Shown: positions 1 through 9,075, counted from the stretch's first letter. The stretch: 64,000 nt of DNA from a bacterium (GCA_026224825.1 JAMFRO010000067.1:62001-126000); one strand, 5' to 3'. The notes: generated by a model from the letters alone, not told the origin. Made by a program: numbers and translations.

Positions 1-84
1 GGCCGTCACGCCGGAGGCGTGCTGCGCACGACGGCCCCAGCGGGTCGAGGGCGGAGCCCCGCCTTTTCCGTGGAAACGCCCCGC
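1..84. repeat. Composite GC-rich palindromic repeat, cut by the window edge
   Basis: This stretch holds modules seen again at 5.2, 21.5, 54.6 and 61.2 kb. Positions 5-32 are a 28-bp REP-like palindrome (core GCCGGAGGCGTGC) set inside a broken GGCC/GGCCCCAG hairpin, as at 54647-54674. A GGGCGGAGCCC hairpin and a CCGTGGAAACGCCCC end follow; the end resembles the arm at 7721-7770. It probably marks the 3' end of a gene left of the window. Positions 85-156 show only a ribosome-binding stretch for fabD. Confidence 0.75.
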
Positions 85-156
85 CACAAGAGCCCCAATT
101 TTGCGCAAGCTGCGGCTCATGCTACTGGCCGGGCCACGTTAAGCAGGAGACACCAT

Positions 157-1113
157 ATGGCGGTTCACGCCTTCATCTTTCCCGGACAGGGCAGCCAGGC
201 TGTTGGTATGGGCCGTGATTTGGCTGCGGCTTTTGCGCCGGCGCGGGCTGTGTTTGAGGAGGTGGATGAGATTCTCAAGCAGAAGCTCAGCAAGCTGATG
301 TTTGAGGGGCCGGGTGAGGAGCTGACGCTGACGGAGAATGCGCAGCCGGCGTTGATGGCGGTTTCGCTGGCGGTGCTGCGGGTGTTGCAGGCTGAGGGTG
401 GGATTACGCTGAAGGACCGGGTGGCGCTGGTGGCTGGGCATTCGCTCGGTGAGTACAGCGCTTTGGCTGCGGTTGAGGCGTTTTCCATTGCTGATACGGC
501 CAAGTTGCTGAAATTACGTGGGCAGGCGATGCAGAAGGCTGTGCCGGCCGGGCAGGGGGCCATGGCCGCACTGCTGGGTGTGGAGATGGAGCTGGCGCGG
601 GAGATATGCGCTTTGGCGGCGGAGGGGCCCGCGGGCCCCGAGGTTATTGCCTGTGCCAATGATAATGGCGGCGGGCAGGTGGTTATTTCTGGCCATAAGG
701 CCGCGGTGGAGCGGGCGATTGAGATTGCCAAGACCAAGGGTGTGAAGCGGGCGATGCTGCTGCCGGTTTCCGCACCATTCCATTGCGCGTTGATGGCGCC
801 GGCGGCGGATGCGATGGCGGAGGCTTTTGCGAATACGCCGCCGCGTTCGCCGATTGTGCCGGTGGTGGCCAATGTTACGGCGCAGAAGGTGAGCGACCCT
901 GGGCAGATACGTGATTTGCTGGTGCAGCAGGTGACGGCGACCGTGCGCTGGCGCGAGAGTGTGCAGGAGATGACCGCGCTGGGGGTGGATAGTTTTATCG
1001 AGCTTGGTGCGGGCAAGGTGCTGGCCGGGCTGGTGAAGCGTATTGCCCCGGATGCGGCGGCGCATTCCGCGAGTTCGCCGGCTGATATCGAAGCTTTGCT
1101 GAAGGTTCTGTAA
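157..1113 (+). CDS. fabD: Malonyl-CoA:ACP transacylase FabD
   Basis: FabD moves malonyl units from CoA to acyl carrier protein, supplying the elongation donor for cytosolic fatty-acid synthesis. The 318-residue protein has FPGQGSQ at 8-14, the nucleophile elbow GHSLGEY at 94-100 (Ser96) and the partner histidine in PFHCAL (His209). Length is normal for the family. The ATG at 157 follows AGCAGGAGACACCAT, a good ribosome-binding site, so the longer in-frame upstream stretch, which crosses a repeat, was rejected. The stop codon directly abuts the fabG start, indicating co-transcription. Confidence 0.97.
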   Translation: MAVHAFIFPGQGSQAVGMGRDLAAAFAPARAVFEEVDEILKQKLSKLMFEGPGEELTLTENAQPALMAVSLAVLRVLQAEGGITLKDRVALVAGHSLGEYSALAAVEAFSIADTAKLLKLRGQAMQKAVPAGQGAMAALLGVEMELAREICALAAEGPAGPEVIACANDNGGGQVVISGHKAAVERAIEIAKTKGVKRAMLLPVSAPFHCALMAPAADAMAEAFANTPPRSPIVPVVANVTAQKVSDPGQIRDLLVQQVTATVRWRESVQEMTALGVDSFIELGAGKVLAGLVKRIAPDAAAHSASSPADIEALLKVL

Positions 1114-1851
1114 ATGTTTGATCTGACTGGTAAAACCGCGTTGGTTACTGGCGCGTCGGGCGGTATTGGGGCTGAGATTGCCCGGGCTTTGCATCGCCAA
1201 GGTGCGGTTGTTGGGCTTTCCGGTACCAGGCGTGAGGCGCTGGATGCGCTGGCGGCTGAGCTGGGTGAGCGTGTGCATGTGCTGCCGGCGGATTTGGCCG
1301 TGCCGGAAGAGGCGGCCAGGCTGATTGCCGATGCCGAGGCGGCGCTGGGGAAGGTTGATATTCTCGTCAACAATGCCGGGCTGACCAAGGATGGGCTGGT
1401 GCTGCGGATGTCGGATGCGGATTGGGATAAGGTGCTCAATGTGGATCTGGGGGCACCGTTCCGGCTGACGAAGGCGGTGCTGAAGTTCATGCTGCGGCGC
1501 CGGGCGGGGCGGATTATCAATATCGGGTCCATTGTGGGGACGACGGGGAATCCGGGGCAGGCTAATTATTGTGCCGCCAAGGCTGGGCTGGTGGGGCTGA
1601 CCAAGTCGCTGGCGCAGGAGGTGGCTTCGCGCGGGATTACCGTTAATCTGGTGGCGCCGGGCTTTGTTGAGACGCCGATGACGGATGCGTTGAATGAGGC
1701 GCAGAAGGCTGATCTTTCGGGGAAGATTCCGCTGGGGCGGTTGGGGCGGCCGGGGGATATTGCGGCTGCTGTGGTTTATCTGGCGGCGGATGAGGCTGGT
1801 TGGGTTACGGGCTCTACCATTCATGTGAATGGTGGGATGGCTATGGTTTGA
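1114..1851 (+). CDS. fabG: 3-oxoacyl-[ACP] reductase FabG
   Basis: FabG is the NADPH-dependent short-chain dehydrogenase that reduces 3-oxoacyl-ACP in each elongation cycle. The 245 residues show the nucleotide-binding TGASGGIG at 12-19, NNAG at 87-90, and the catalytic Ser139, Tyr152 and Lys156 (YCAAK). The start ATG directly follows the fabD stop with no spacer, implying translational coupling. Paralogous short-chain dehydrogenases exist, but the place between fabD and acpP makes FabG secure. Confidence 0.97.
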   Translation: MFDLTGKTALVTGASGGIGAEIARALHRQGAVVGLSGTRREALDALAAELGERVHVLPADLAVPEEAARLIADAEAALGKVDILVNNAGLTKDGLVLRMSDADWDKVLNVDLGAPFRLTKAVLKFMLRRRAGRIINIGSIVGTTGNPGQANYCAAKAGLVGLTKSLAQEVASRGITVNLVAPGFVETPMTDALNEAQKADLSGKIPLGRLGRPGDIAAAVVYLAADEAGWVTGSTIHVNGGMAMV

Positions 1852-1875
1852 GGCTGTGAGTCCCGTGGTGAGTTC

Positions 1876-1921
1876 CATGGGCTGGGGAGTTAGAGATCCC
1901 CGCCTTCGCGGGGATGACGGG
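1876..1921. repeat. REP-like palindrome (GATCCCCGC...GCGGGGATGACG family)
   Basis: A short hairpin, GATCCCCGCcttcGCGGGGATGACG, is preceded by a conserved CCATGGGCTGGGGAG tract. The same element recurs near 11011, 16841, 29282, 37587 and 42239-42340. This one fills the gap between fabG and the phosphatase gene. REP-like elements of this form are widespread in proteobacteria; here it may also act as a weak RNA hairpin. Confidence 0.85.
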
Positions 1922-1932
1922 GTGGAGAGGGC

Positions 1933-2532
1933 GTGGCGGTGGCGGTGATTTATCTGGTCCGTCATGGGCAGACGGAGATGAATTTGGCGCAGTTGCCGCA
2001 GGGTTGCCGGGCTGATTCACCGCTGACGCCCTTAGGGCAGGCCCAGGCCAGGATTACCGGTGGTATTTTGAAGCGGTTGTTCGCGCAAGCGGCTGTGCCG
2101 CCTGTGGTTTCGAGCCCTATGGGCAGGGCGCGGGCTACCACGGCCATTATTCTGGCGACGCTTGGCCTGCCGCCGGCGGCGTATGGGGTGGATGACCGGC
2201 TGCGCGAGCTGGATTACGGCGACTGGACCGGGATGAGCCGGGCTGAGGTGCTGCGGCAATTCCCGGCGCAGCGGGCGGCCAGAGAGCGTGACCCCTGGAA
2301 TGAAGCGCCTATCAATGGCGAAAATTATGCGGATGTTGCTGTGCGCGCGGCTGATTGGCTGCGCGAGCAGGAGGGGGAGGTGATCGCCGTGGCGCATGGC
2401 ACTTTTGGGCGGATTCTGCGCGGGGTGGTGCTGGGGCTGGGCGGTGAGGCCATTCGCGCGCTGGCGGAACCGCATGATTGTGTGTTCCGGATAGCGGGCG
2501 GTAAGGTTGAATGCTTTGAGGCCAGCGCATGA
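1933..2532 (+). CDS. Histidine phosphatase (phosphoglycerate mutase-like) family protein
   Basis: A phosphohydrolase of the histidine phosphatase superfamily. The 199 residues contain the phospho-accepting RHG motif (His11), the acid/base region RELDYGDW (Glu92) and the second catalytic histidine in AVAHGTF (His155). Relatives include alpha-ribazole phosphatase (CobC) and GpmB-like enzymes; nothing visible fixes the substrate. It sits inside the fatty-acid gene run but behind a REP element. The start is a GTG; two further in-frame GTG codons follow at 1939 and 1945, so the exact start is uncertain. Confidence 0.85.
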   Translation: MAVAVIYLVRHGQTEMNLAQLPQGCRADSPLTPLGQAQARITGGILKRLFAQAAVPPVVSSPMGRARATTAIILATLGLPPAAYGVDDRLRELDYGDWTGMSRAEVLRQFPAQRAARERDPWNEAPINGENYADVAVRAADWLREQEGEVIAVAHGTFGRILRGVVLGLGGEAIRALAEPHDCVFRIAGGKVECFEASA

Positions 2533-2624
2533 CCGGTGGCATAGCTAGGCGCTGAGCTGTGCGTTGTACGCTTGGCGGGCGCCGAAAAACCATGCTAAGC
2601 GCGGCACCGGCTTAACTCTGGGGG

Positions 2625-2657
2625 CGGTTGCCAACCGGCGCCGGGGTTAGCGATAAA
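2625..2657 (+). promoter_or_regulatory. Possible acpP promoter with overlapping inverted repeat
   Basis: In the 188-bp gap before acpP, CGGTTG-C-CAACCG (2625-2637) is a perfect 6-bp inverted repeat. Its TTGCCA (2628-2633) lies 18 bp before GATAAA (2652-2657), a plausible but weak sigma-70 pair. The repeat would overlap the -35 box, which suits a repressor site. This is pattern-based only. Confidence 0.3.
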
Positions 2658-2720
2658 TTGAAGACGGTGCTAAGGTTGCGCCGTTCTCACCCAAACCAGT
2701 TTGCAGGAAAGTGAATTTTT

Positions 2721-2960
2721 ATGAGCGAAATCGCCGACAAGGTTAAGAAAATTGTTGTCGAACATCTCGGCGTTGACGAAGGCAAGGTGACACCGGAAGC
2801 CTCTTTCATCGACGATCTGGGCGCTGACTCGCTGGATACGGTGGAGCTGGTGATGGCATTCGAAGAAGCCTTCGGCGTGGAAATCCCCGAGGATGCCGCC
2901 GAGAAGATCACGACCGTCAAGGACGCTGTCGAGTATATCGAGAAGCAAAAGGCCGAATAA
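2721..2960 (+). CDS. acpP: Acyl carrier protein AcpP
   Basis: AcpP carries growing acyl chains on a 4'-phosphopantetheine arm. The 79-residue acidic protein has the attachment motif [12 protein letters not shown] with Ser37 as the modified residue, and the usual four-helix length. AGGAAAGTGA precedes the ATG. A 39-nt gap leads to fabF, so the two genes are probably co-transcribed, as in most bacteria. Confidence 0.98.
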   Translation: MSEIADKVKKIVVEHLGVDEGKVTPEASFIDDLGADSLDTVELVMAFEEAFGVEIPEDAAEKITTVKDAVEYIEKQKAE

Positions 2961-2999
2961 GGCCCCGACCAGCGCCTTAAAGCCGTCCTAGGAGTTGCC

Positions 3000-4262
3000 A
3001 TGCGCCGTGTTGTCGTAACCGGAATGGGGATCGTCTGCCCGCTCGGGGTGGGGATCGAACATGTCTGGAAGAGGTTGATCAACGGGGAATCCGGGATCGC
3101 AACCATCACTAATTTCGACACCACGGAGCTGACGGCTAAAATAGCTGGCCAGGTGCCGGCGGGGCATTCCTCCACGGGCGGGCTTGATCTGGCCGAATGG
3201 ATTGCCGTGAAAGAGCTGAAGAAGATGGACCGGTTTATCCATCTCGGCATCTCGGCGGCGAGCATGGCGATTGAGGATTCCGGCTGGGTGCCGGAGTCCG
3301 AGGAAGATAAATACATGGCCGGGACCATGATTGGTTCCGGCATCGGCGGGTTGCAGACCATCGCTGAGGGCGCCATCACGGTGCATGAGGGGCGGGCGCG
3401 CAGGCTCTCGCCGTTCTTTATCCCGGCGGCGCTGATCAACCTTATCTCCGGTCAGGTTTCCATTAAATACGGGCTGAAAGGCCCGAACCATTCGGCTGTT
3501 ACGGCCTGTGCCACTGGCGTGCATGCCATTGGCGATGCCGGGCGGCTGATTGCCTATGGCGATGCCGATATCATGGTGGCGGGCGGGTCTGAGGCGGCCG
3601 TGAACCCGCTGGGGATTGCCGGGTTCTGTGCGGCGCGCGCGCTCTCGACCAATTTCAATGACGACCCGACGGCGGCTTCGCGCCCCTGGGATAAGGACCG
3701 TGATGGGTTCGTGATGGGCGAAGGCTCGGGCGTGGTGGTGCTTGAAGAGTACGAGCATGCCAAGCGCCGGGGCGCTAAGATTTATGCCGAGCTTGGCGGT
3801 TATGGCATGTCGGGCGACGCGCATCATATTACCGCGCCGGCTGATCATCATGAAGGCGCTTTCCGGGCCATGAAGGCGGCGTTCAAGAACGGCGGGCTCT
3901 CACCCTCGGATGTGCAGTATGTCAACGCGCACGGCACCTCCACGCCGATGGGCGACGATCTGGAGCTGGAAGCGGTTGAGAACATGTTCGGCGCGCATGG
4001 CAAAAACATCGCCATGTCCTCGACCAAATCGGCCGTGGGCCATCTGCTCGGTGCCGCCGGGGCGGTGGAGGCGATCTTCTCCATTCTCGCCATCCGCGAC
4101 AATATCGCGCCGCCGACGCTGAACCTGCATGAGCCGAGCCGCGTCTCGATCATCGACCGCGTGGCGCTGACGGCGCAGGAGCGCAAGATTGACGTGGCAC
4201 TGTCCAACAGCTTTGGGTTTGGCGGCACGAATGCTTCCATCCTGTTCAAACGCGCGTCCTGA
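3000..4262 (+). CDS. fabF: 3-oxoacyl-[ACP] synthase II FabF
   Basis: FabF condenses malonyl-ACP with acyl-ACP (KAS II) during chain elongation. The 420-residue thiolase-fold protein shows the active-site Cys170 (VTACATG), His311 (NAHGTSTPMGD) and His348 (KSAVGHLLGAAG). AGGAGTTGCC before the ATG is a good ribosome-binding site. The mltG start lies 9 nt after the stop, so both are likely on one transcript. Confidence 0.97.
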   Translation: MRRVVVTGMGIVCPLGVGIEHVWKRLINGESGIATITNFDTTELTAKIAGQVPAGHSSTGGLDLAEWIAVKELKKMDRFIHLGISAASMAIEDSGWVPESEEDKYMAGTMIGSGIGGLQTIAEGAITVHEGRARRLSPFFIPAALINLISGQVSIKYGLKGPNHSAVTACATGVHAIGDAGRLIAYGDADIMVAGGSEAAVNPLGIAGFCAARALSTNFNDDPTAASRPWDKDRDGFVMGEGSGVVVLEEYEHAKRRGAKIYAELGGYGMSGDAHHITAPADHHEGAFRAMKAAFKNGGLSPSDVQYVNAHGTSTPMGDDLELEAVENMFGAHGKNIAMSSTKSAVGHLLGAAGAVEAIFSILAIRDNIAPPTLNLHEPSRVSIIDRVALTAQERKIDVALSNSFGFGGTNASILFKRAS

Positions 4263-4270
4263 AGGCGGTT

Positions 4271-5230
4271 TTGCGCTACCGGGGGCGTATTCTTTTGCTC
4301 CTGCTGGTGCTGCTTGTGACATTGCAGGCAGGGCAGCGGGCGGCGATTGAGGCGTATACCTTGCCGGGTGCGGGGCAGGGCGGCGATTTTTTTGCGCCTG
4401 AGGGCGGCAGCCGGGAGGTTGCGGCGGCGCTGGCCAAGGCTGGGGTTATCGCGCATCCGCTGGTGTTTCGCGGGGCGGTGTATTTAACCCGTGACCAGGG
4501 CCCCTTGCGCGCCGGGGAGTTTTTAATCCCGGCCCGGGCCAGCATTAAAGAGATATTGGAACTGCTGCGGCATGGGCCGCAGGTGGAGCATCAGGTTACC
4601 ATCCCTGAGGGGCTTACCGGGGCGCAGATTGCCGCGATACTTGACGCCGCACCTTTGGCCACGGGGCAGGTGGAGCCGCCGGAAGAGGGCAGCGTACTGC
4701 CGCAGACCTATGATTATTTGTGGAATACGCCGCGCGCCGGGATTTTGCGCCGCGCCCAGGATGCGTTGCAGGTGGAGCTGACTGCTGCCTGGGGCCAGCG
4801 TGACCCGGCGGTGCCGCTGAACAGCCCGGCGGAGGCTGTGACACTTGCTTCCATCGTGCAGGCGGAGGCCAGGCTTACGCCGGAGATGCCGCAAATTGCG
4901 GGGGTGTATGAGAACCGGTTGAAACTGGGGATGAGGCTGCAGGCGGACCCGACGGTGATTTATGCCGCGACGGGGGGGAAGCAGTCGGGTGGTGTGGGGA
5001 TTAGCCGGGCGGACCTTGCTGATGCCTCGCCTTATAATACCTATGCCCATGTTGGGCTGCCGCCTGGGCCGATTGATGCGCCGGGGCTGGCGGCGATTGA
5101 GGCGGTGCTGCATCCGGCCAAGACGGATGATTTGTATTTTGTGGCGAATGGTAGTGGTGGGCATAGTTTTTCGCGGGTGTTCAAGGACCAGTTGGCGGCG
5201 ATTAAGCGTTTTTGGCGGCTGCATAAGTAA
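4271..5230 (+). CDS. mltG: Endolytic murein transglycosylase MltG (YceG family)
   Basis: MltG cleaves nascent peptidoglycan strands at the inner membrane. The 319-residue protein opens with a membrane anchor (RILLLLLVLLVTLQAG, residues 5-20), then a LysM-like part and the YceG catalytic domain. Family signatures are ASIVQAEA with the catalytic glutamate, LQADPTVIYA, and SPYNTYAHVGLPPGPI near the C terminus. The most upstream start is a TTG behind GAAGGCGG. The order acpP-fabF-mltG is common in alphaproteobacteria. Confidence 0.92.
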   Translation: MRYRGRILLLLLVLLVTLQAGQRAAIEAYTLPGAGQGGDFFAPEGGSREVAAALAKAGVIAHPLVFRGAVYLTRDQGPLRAGEFLIPARASIKEILELLRHGPQVEHQVTIPEGLTGAQIAAILDAAPLATGQVEPPEEGSVLPQTYDYLWNTPRAGILRRAQDALQVELTAAWGQRDPAVPLNSPAEAVTLASIVQAEARLTPEMPQIAGVYENRLKLGMRLQADPTVIYAATGGKQSGGVGISRADLADASPYNTYAHVGLPPGPIDAPGLAAIEAVLHPAKTDDLYFVANGSGGHSFSRVFKDQLAAIKRFWRLHK

Positions 5231-5451
5231 ATAAGGCCAGGGGCTCCGCCCCTGGACCCCGCTGGGGCCTGAGGCCCCAGACCGCCACTACTTCGGGTCA
5301 TAAAAAGAGGGGCCATCCCGTCTCGTGAAACACACGAGGTTGGATGGCCCCTCTTTTTATAACCCGGGTGGGATCCAAGGGCCCTTCGGCCCTTGGCGGG
5401 TCGTCACGCCGGAGGCGTGCTTCGCACGACGGCAGAGCCCTGGCCCTTTTA
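5228..5451. repeat. Composite quasi-palindrome between convergent genes (copy A), bidirectional terminator
   Basis: The gap between mltG and the acetate transporter gene is nearly one large imperfect palindrome. The centre (5294-5366) is a long stem-loop flanked by AAAAAGAG and CTCTTTTT, suited to termination on both strands. Left of it lie GGGGCTCCGCCCC and CTGGGGCC-TGA-GGCCCCAG hairpins; right of it lie GGATCCAAGGGCC-CTTC-GGCCCTTGG, a 28-bp REP-like module (5403-5430) and GGCAGAGCC. The extreme ends, TAAATAAGGCCAGGG and its partner CCCTGGCCCTTTTA, include both stop codons. Confidence 0.85.
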
Positions 5452-5997
5452 CCGCGCGCCGATTGGCAGCACGGTCTTGCCGTGGGCTTCGTTGATGACC
5501 TCGGCGGCGCCGAGGTAGGCCGCGAGGAATGCGGTGATGAGGCCGCCGTAGCCGCCGTAGACGGTGAGGCTGGCGTGGCCGGTGAGCGGTGCCAGGCCCA
5601 GGAGCAGGAAGGTGATCCATAGGGCCAGGAAGATGAGGAACAAAGCGCGGTTGAGGGCGAATGTGGCGATCCACATGGCGAAGGTGAAGACGCCCCAGAG
5701 GATGAGGTACCAGCCTACGGCGGCACCGGGCACGTCCTTGGCGAAGAATTCCACGAACAGCGCGAAGCTCCACCAGAAGGCGCCGTAGGAGCAGAAGGCG
5801 ACGAAGCCGAAGGTGTTGCCACGGGGGATTTCCAGCAGCCCGGCGGCGAATTGGGCCGTGCCGCCATAGGCGAAGGCCAGGGCCAGGACCAAGGACACGG
5901 ACGCGGCCGGTAGAAAGCCGGCGTTGACCAGGCTGAGCAGCCAGGTGGTGAGCGCGAAGCCGAACAGCCCCAGAGGGGCTGGGTTTGCGAGTTTCAT
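5449..5997 (-). CDS. satP: Acetate uptake transporter, GPR1/FUN34/YaaH (SatP) family
   Basis: A small hydrophobic transporter of 182 residues with about six transmembrane helices. The N-terminal NPAPLGLFGFALTTW is the family signature (NPAPLGL), and AFFLAAY-like and FALNRAL segments fit. Known members take up acetate or succinate with protons. The isocitrate lyase and PEP carboxykinase encoded elsewhere in the window would let the cell grow on acetate. It lies 115 bp downstream of hemA on the same strand, so read-through is possible. The symbol is assigned by family only. Confidence 0.88.
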   Translation of the reverse strand: MKLANPAPLGLFGFALTTWLLSLVNAGFLPAASVSLVLALAFAYGGTAQFAAGLLEIPRGNTFGFVAFCSYGAFWWSFALFVEFFAKDVPGAAVGWYLILWGVFTFAMWIATFALNRALFLIFLALWITFLLLGLAPLTGHASLTVYGGYGGLITAFLAAYLGAAEVINEAHGKTVLPIGAR

Positions 5998-6112
5998 AAA
6001 GTTTCCTCCGGACGAATTTGGTTTTTATGTTGGCGCGGGTCTGTGCCCGCCTATTCCAGATAGGCCGGTTGGCGAAAATTACGAGAGGCTTATTTGCCCT
6101 TGTGGAATGAAA

Positions 6113-7324
6113 TCAGACGGCACTTTGGGCGGGGAGCAGGATGGTCTGCAGGGCGGACACCAGATCGTCCATCATCGCATCCGTATGTTTGGGCCCCGGT
6201 GTGAAGCGCAGGCGCTCGGTGCCGCGGGGTACGGTGGGGTAGTTGATGGGGGTGGCGTACATGCCGTACTCGCGGATGAGGCGCATGGAGATGGCGGTGG
6301 CGCGGGCGGCGTCGCCGATCATCAGGGGGACGATGTGGCTCTCGCTGGGCATGACGGGCAGGCCGGCGGCGATGAATTTGGCTTTTAGCGTCTCGGCGCG
6401 GTCGAACAGGAGGGCGCGTTTGGCGTTGTCCGCCCGCAGGGTGCGGATGGAGGTGAGGGCGGCGGCGACGGTGGGGGGTGGCAAAGCGGTGGTGAAGATG
6501 AAGCCGGCGGCGACGGAGCGGATGTAGTCCAGGACTTTGAAATCGCCGGTGATGTAGCCGCCGTGGCAGCCGAAGGCTTTGGCCAGCGTGCCCTCGATGA
6601 TGGTGATGCGGTGGGCGACACCATCGCGCTCCGATACGCCGCCGCCTTGGGCGCCGTACATGCCTACGGCGTGTACCTCGTCCAGATAGGTCAGGGCTTC
6701 GTATTTGTCGGCCAGGTCGCAGATGGCGGCCAAAGGCGCGATGTCGCCATCCATGGAGTAGACGCTCTCGAAGGCGATTAGTTTTGGCGCGTCCGGTGGG
6801 GCTGCGGCCAGGAGGCGTTCGAGGTCCGCCATGTCGTTATGTTTGAAGATGTGGACGGTGGCTTCGCGGGCGTCCTTGATGCCGACGATCATGGAGTTGT
6901 GGTTTTGCTCGTCGGAGAAGACGTGCCAATCCGGCAAAGAGCGCAGGATGGCGCTTAAGGATGCCTGGTTGGAGACGTAGCCGGAGGTGAACAGGAGGGC
7001 GGCGTCCTTGCCATGCAGATCCGCCAGTTCTTCCTCAAGGGCTACATGCAGCGGCGAGGAGCCGGCGATGTTGCGGGTGCCGCCGGCGCCGGCGCCGTAG
7101 CGCTGGGCGGCGCTGATGGAGGCCTCGATGACCGCCGGGTCGGTGCCCATGGCCATGTAGTCGTTGGTGGACCAGACCAGTATGTCCTGCGTGCGGCCTT
7201 CCATGGTGACGGAATAATAGGGGAAGCGGTCGGCGAGCTTTTCCAGCGCCACGAAGCGGCGGTAGCGCCCCTGGGCGGAGATCTCGGCGAGGGCGGCCTC
7301 GCATTTGGCAAGAAATTTGTGCAT
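6113..7324 (-). CDS. hemA: 5-aminolevulinate synthase HemA
   Basis: HemA condenses glycine with succinyl-CoA to 5-aminolevulinate, the committed haem step of the C4 (Shemin) pathway used by alphaproteobacteria. The 403-residue PLP enzyme of the alpha-oxoamine synthase family has the glycine-rich [10 protein letters not shown] (77-86), [12 protein letters not shown] (213-224) and the PLP lysine Lys249 in [13 protein letters not shown]. Length is typical. The 186 bp upstream are free of genes, and no clear regulatory site was recognised there. Confidence 0.97.
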   Translation of the reverse strand: MHKFLAKCEAALAEISAQGRYRRFVALEKLADRFPYYSVTMEGRTQDILVWSTNDYMAMGTDPAVIEASISAAQRYGAGAGGTRNIAGSSPLHVALEEELADLHGKDAALLFTSGYVSNQASLSAILRSLPDWHVFSDEQNHNSMIVGIKDAREATVHIFKHNDMADLERLLAAAPPDAPKLIAFESVYSMDGDIAPLAAICDLADKYEALTYLDEVHAVGMYGAQGGGVSERDGVAHRITIIEGTLAKAFGCHGGYITGDFKVLDYIRSVAAGFIFTTALPPPTVAAALTSIRTLRADNAKRALLFDRAETLKAKFIAAGLPVMPSESHIVPLMIGDAARATAISMRLIREYGMYATPINYPTVPRGTERLRFTPGPKHTDAMMDDLVSALQTILLPAQSAV

Positions 7325-7543
7325 TCTGGACCGTTTGGTGGCGCGTTAGATGGCAGGAAAACGCTGCAAAGGCCCAAGAGTCAATAACGCTTGCCAAATA
7401 GCTGGGGCGCAGGGGCGCAGGCAGGGGGGCGGGCGGGTAAATATGACGTTAAGTGGTTGGGGAAAAAACACGGGGTAGAAAATGGGCTGTTAACCACGAG
7501 GCGCTAGATATTGGCGTACCACCATGAATTTGGGAGCACCGCC

Positions 7544-7711
7544 GTGAAATTTGCTTTGTTGCCCGTCGTCATCCTCGCCGTCTCGGCCGCGTTCACCTGG
7601 GCCACAGCCCGGTATCTGGAGGCCGCCCATCAGCAGCGCGCCACAGCAGCAGCGCAACCGCGCAGCCGCCCCTATGCGACAACGCTGCCGAAGTCGCTGA
7701 CCGGGAGCTGA
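7544..7711 (+). CDS. Small single-pass membrane protein, unknown function
   Basis: A 55-residue protein that begins with a hydrophobic segment (KFALLPVVILAVSAAFTWAT) followed by an alanine/glutamine/arginine-rich tail ending KSLTGS. The GTG at 7544 has TGGGAGC at the right distance; a TTG 33 nt upstream is possible but lacks a site. The shape suggests a membrane-anchored peptide with a soluble tail. I do not recognise a family. Its stop codon lies inside the left arm of the palindrome that follows. Confidence 0.55.
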   Translation: MKFALLPVVILAVSAAFTWATARYLEAAHQQRATAAAQPRSRPYATTLPKSLTGS

Positions 7712-7784
7712 GGGAGGGGGCGTTCCACGGAAAAAGGCCAGGGCAGAGCCCTGGCCTTTTTTCGTGGAACGCCCCGCCCTCAGC
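7707..7784. terminator. Long palindromic bidirectional terminator between convergent genes
   Basis: The core 7731-7762 is AAAAAGGCCAGGGC-AGA-GCCCTGGCCTTTTTT, a strong intrinsic terminator in both directions. The stem continues outward through GGGCGTTCCACG and its complement. It reaches GCTGAGGG (7707-7714), paired with CCCTCAGC (7777-7784), thus including the stop codon of the small membrane gene. The GGCCAGGGCAGAGCCCTGGCC core is shared with the elements at 5.2, 21.5 and 61.2 kb. Confidence 0.88.
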
Positions 7785-7790
7785 CCCCAA

Positions 7791-8222
7791 TCAGGCGGCG
7801 CCGGCTACGTAGGTGCGGAGGGTTTCGACTTCTTGTTGGCTTTGTTCGATCATGGCTTTTACCACGTCGCCGATGCTGACCAGGCCGGTGAGTTGGCCGT
7901 TTTCGATGATGGGCAGGTGGCGGAAGCGGCCGATCGTCATCAGGCCCATGGCTTGTTCCACGGTTATCTCGGGGGTGGCGGTGCTGGGGTTGCTGGTCAT
8001 CAGTGCTGAGGCAGGCTGGTCCAGCGTGCTGGCGCCTTGTTCGGCCAGGCTGCGGACCACGTCGCGCTCGCTCAATATGCCGACGAGCTGGGTGCCATCT
8101 GTTACCAGGACCGCGCCGATATGTTTTTCGGCCAGGATGGTCACCACTTCGGAGATGCGGGCATCCGGGGCAACCGCGATGAAGCCGGCGGGTTTATACT
8201 TGAGGATTGCTTTGAGGGTCAT
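7791..8222 (-). CDS. CBS-pair domain protein
   Basis: A 143-residue protein made of two tandem CBS domains (about 8-65 and 78-135), including GAVLVTDGTQLVGILSERD and HLPIIENGQLTGLVSIGD. CBS pairs bind adenosyl nucleotides such as AMP, ATP or NADH and act as energy sensors; stand-alone pairs are common in alphaproteobacteria. The ATG at 8222 follows GGAGAAAGCCC (reverse strand), giving the usual length. It is likely monocistronic because a 61-bp gap separates it from the hydrolase gene and no partner enzyme is adjacent. Confidence 0.88.
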   Translation of the reverse strand: MTLKAILKYKPAGFIAVAPDARISEVVTILAEKHIGAVLVTDGTQLVGILSERDVVRSLAEQGASTLDQPASALMTSNPSTATPEITVEQAMGLMTIGRFRHLPIIENGQLTGLVSIGDVVKAMIEQSQQEVETLRTYVAGAA

Positions 8223-8283
8223 GGGCTTTCTCCGCTTTTCCTCAATATGGTGGGTCGCCCGACCCGGTGCAAACCAAATTTCG

Positions 8284-9075
8284 TTAAGGTGATGAAACCG
8301 GTCCGTAGAGGGAGGGGCGGCGGTCGGTGAAGAAGGGGTCGGCGGCGCGTACGGCGTTTTGGTGGGCGTGGGTGAATTCGGCGAACAGCATCTCCGGGCC
8401 GCGCCCGGCCATGGCCAGTACCGTGCCGTCTGGGCCGCAGATGCTGGAGAGGCCGACGTAGGAGAGGCCGTCGTCATCGCCGCTGTGGTTGGCGTAGGCG
8501 GTGTAGACCTGGTTCTCGTAGGCGCGGGCGGGGAGGACGTGGCGGGCTACCTGCTCGTAGGGCTGCATTTGCGCGGTGGGGATGAGGATGATGTCCGCGC
8601 CCTGGAGGGCCAGGCGGCGGGCGGGTTCGGGGAATTCGATGTCGTAGCAGATGAGCAGGCCGATTTTGAAGCCGTGCAGCTCGGCTATGGGGAATTCGTC
8701 GCCGATGGCTTTGAACATGGCGCGGTCCAGCTCGCCGAAGAGGTGGGATTTGCGGTAGTTTAGGAGGATTTTGCCGTCTGGGCCGAGGAGGATGGCGGAG
8801 TTGGCGACATCGGCGCCGACGCGCTCGGGGTAGCCGAATGCCAGCGCTATATTTTGTGCCTGGGCTATGGCTTGGGCGGGGGCCAGGCCTTGCTGCGTTA
8901 CCGCATGTTTGCGGGCGTTCTCCGGGCCGATGTTGTAGCCGGATAGGAACATCTCGGGGAGGATCAGCAGGTTGGCACCTTGCGCTTTGGCTTCGCGGGC
9001 TTTTTCGGCCAGGAGCAGGAAGCTGGCGGCGGGGTCGTTGATGAGGCCGGGGCCTTGGTAGAGCGCGAGTTTCAT
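8284..9075 (-). CDS. Carbon-nitrogen hydrolase (nitrilase superfamily)
   Basis: An amidase-type hydrolase of 263 residues with the full Glu-Lys-Cys triad: Glu41 in LILPEMFLSGYN, Lys109 in NYRKSHLFGE and Cys143 in LLICYDIEFPE. Family members hydrolyse amides, N-carbamoyl compounds or nitriles. The tail is close to R-stereoselective or aliphatic amidase types, but the substrate cannot be told from sequence alone. A second member of the superfamily, the more specific AguB, lies at 49.6 kb. Confidence 0.85.
   Translation of the reverse strand: MKLALYQGPGLINDPAASFLLLAEKAREAKAQGANLLILPEMFLSGYNIGPENARKHAVTQQGLAPAQAIAQAQNIALAFGYPERVGADVANSAILLGPDGKILLNYRKSHLFGELDRAMFKAIGDEFPIAELHGFKIGLLICYDIEFPEPARRLALQGADIILIPTAQMQPYEQVARHVLPARAYENQVYTAYANHSGDDDGLSYVGLSSICGPDGTVLAMAGRGPEMLFAEFTHAHQNAVRAADPFFTDRRPSLYGPVSSP

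Noticed and set aside
5344..5622. Plus-strand open frame in the right half of composite repeat A
   Set aside because: It lies over the palindrome and antisense to the acetate transporter gene, with no ribosome-binding site or domain.
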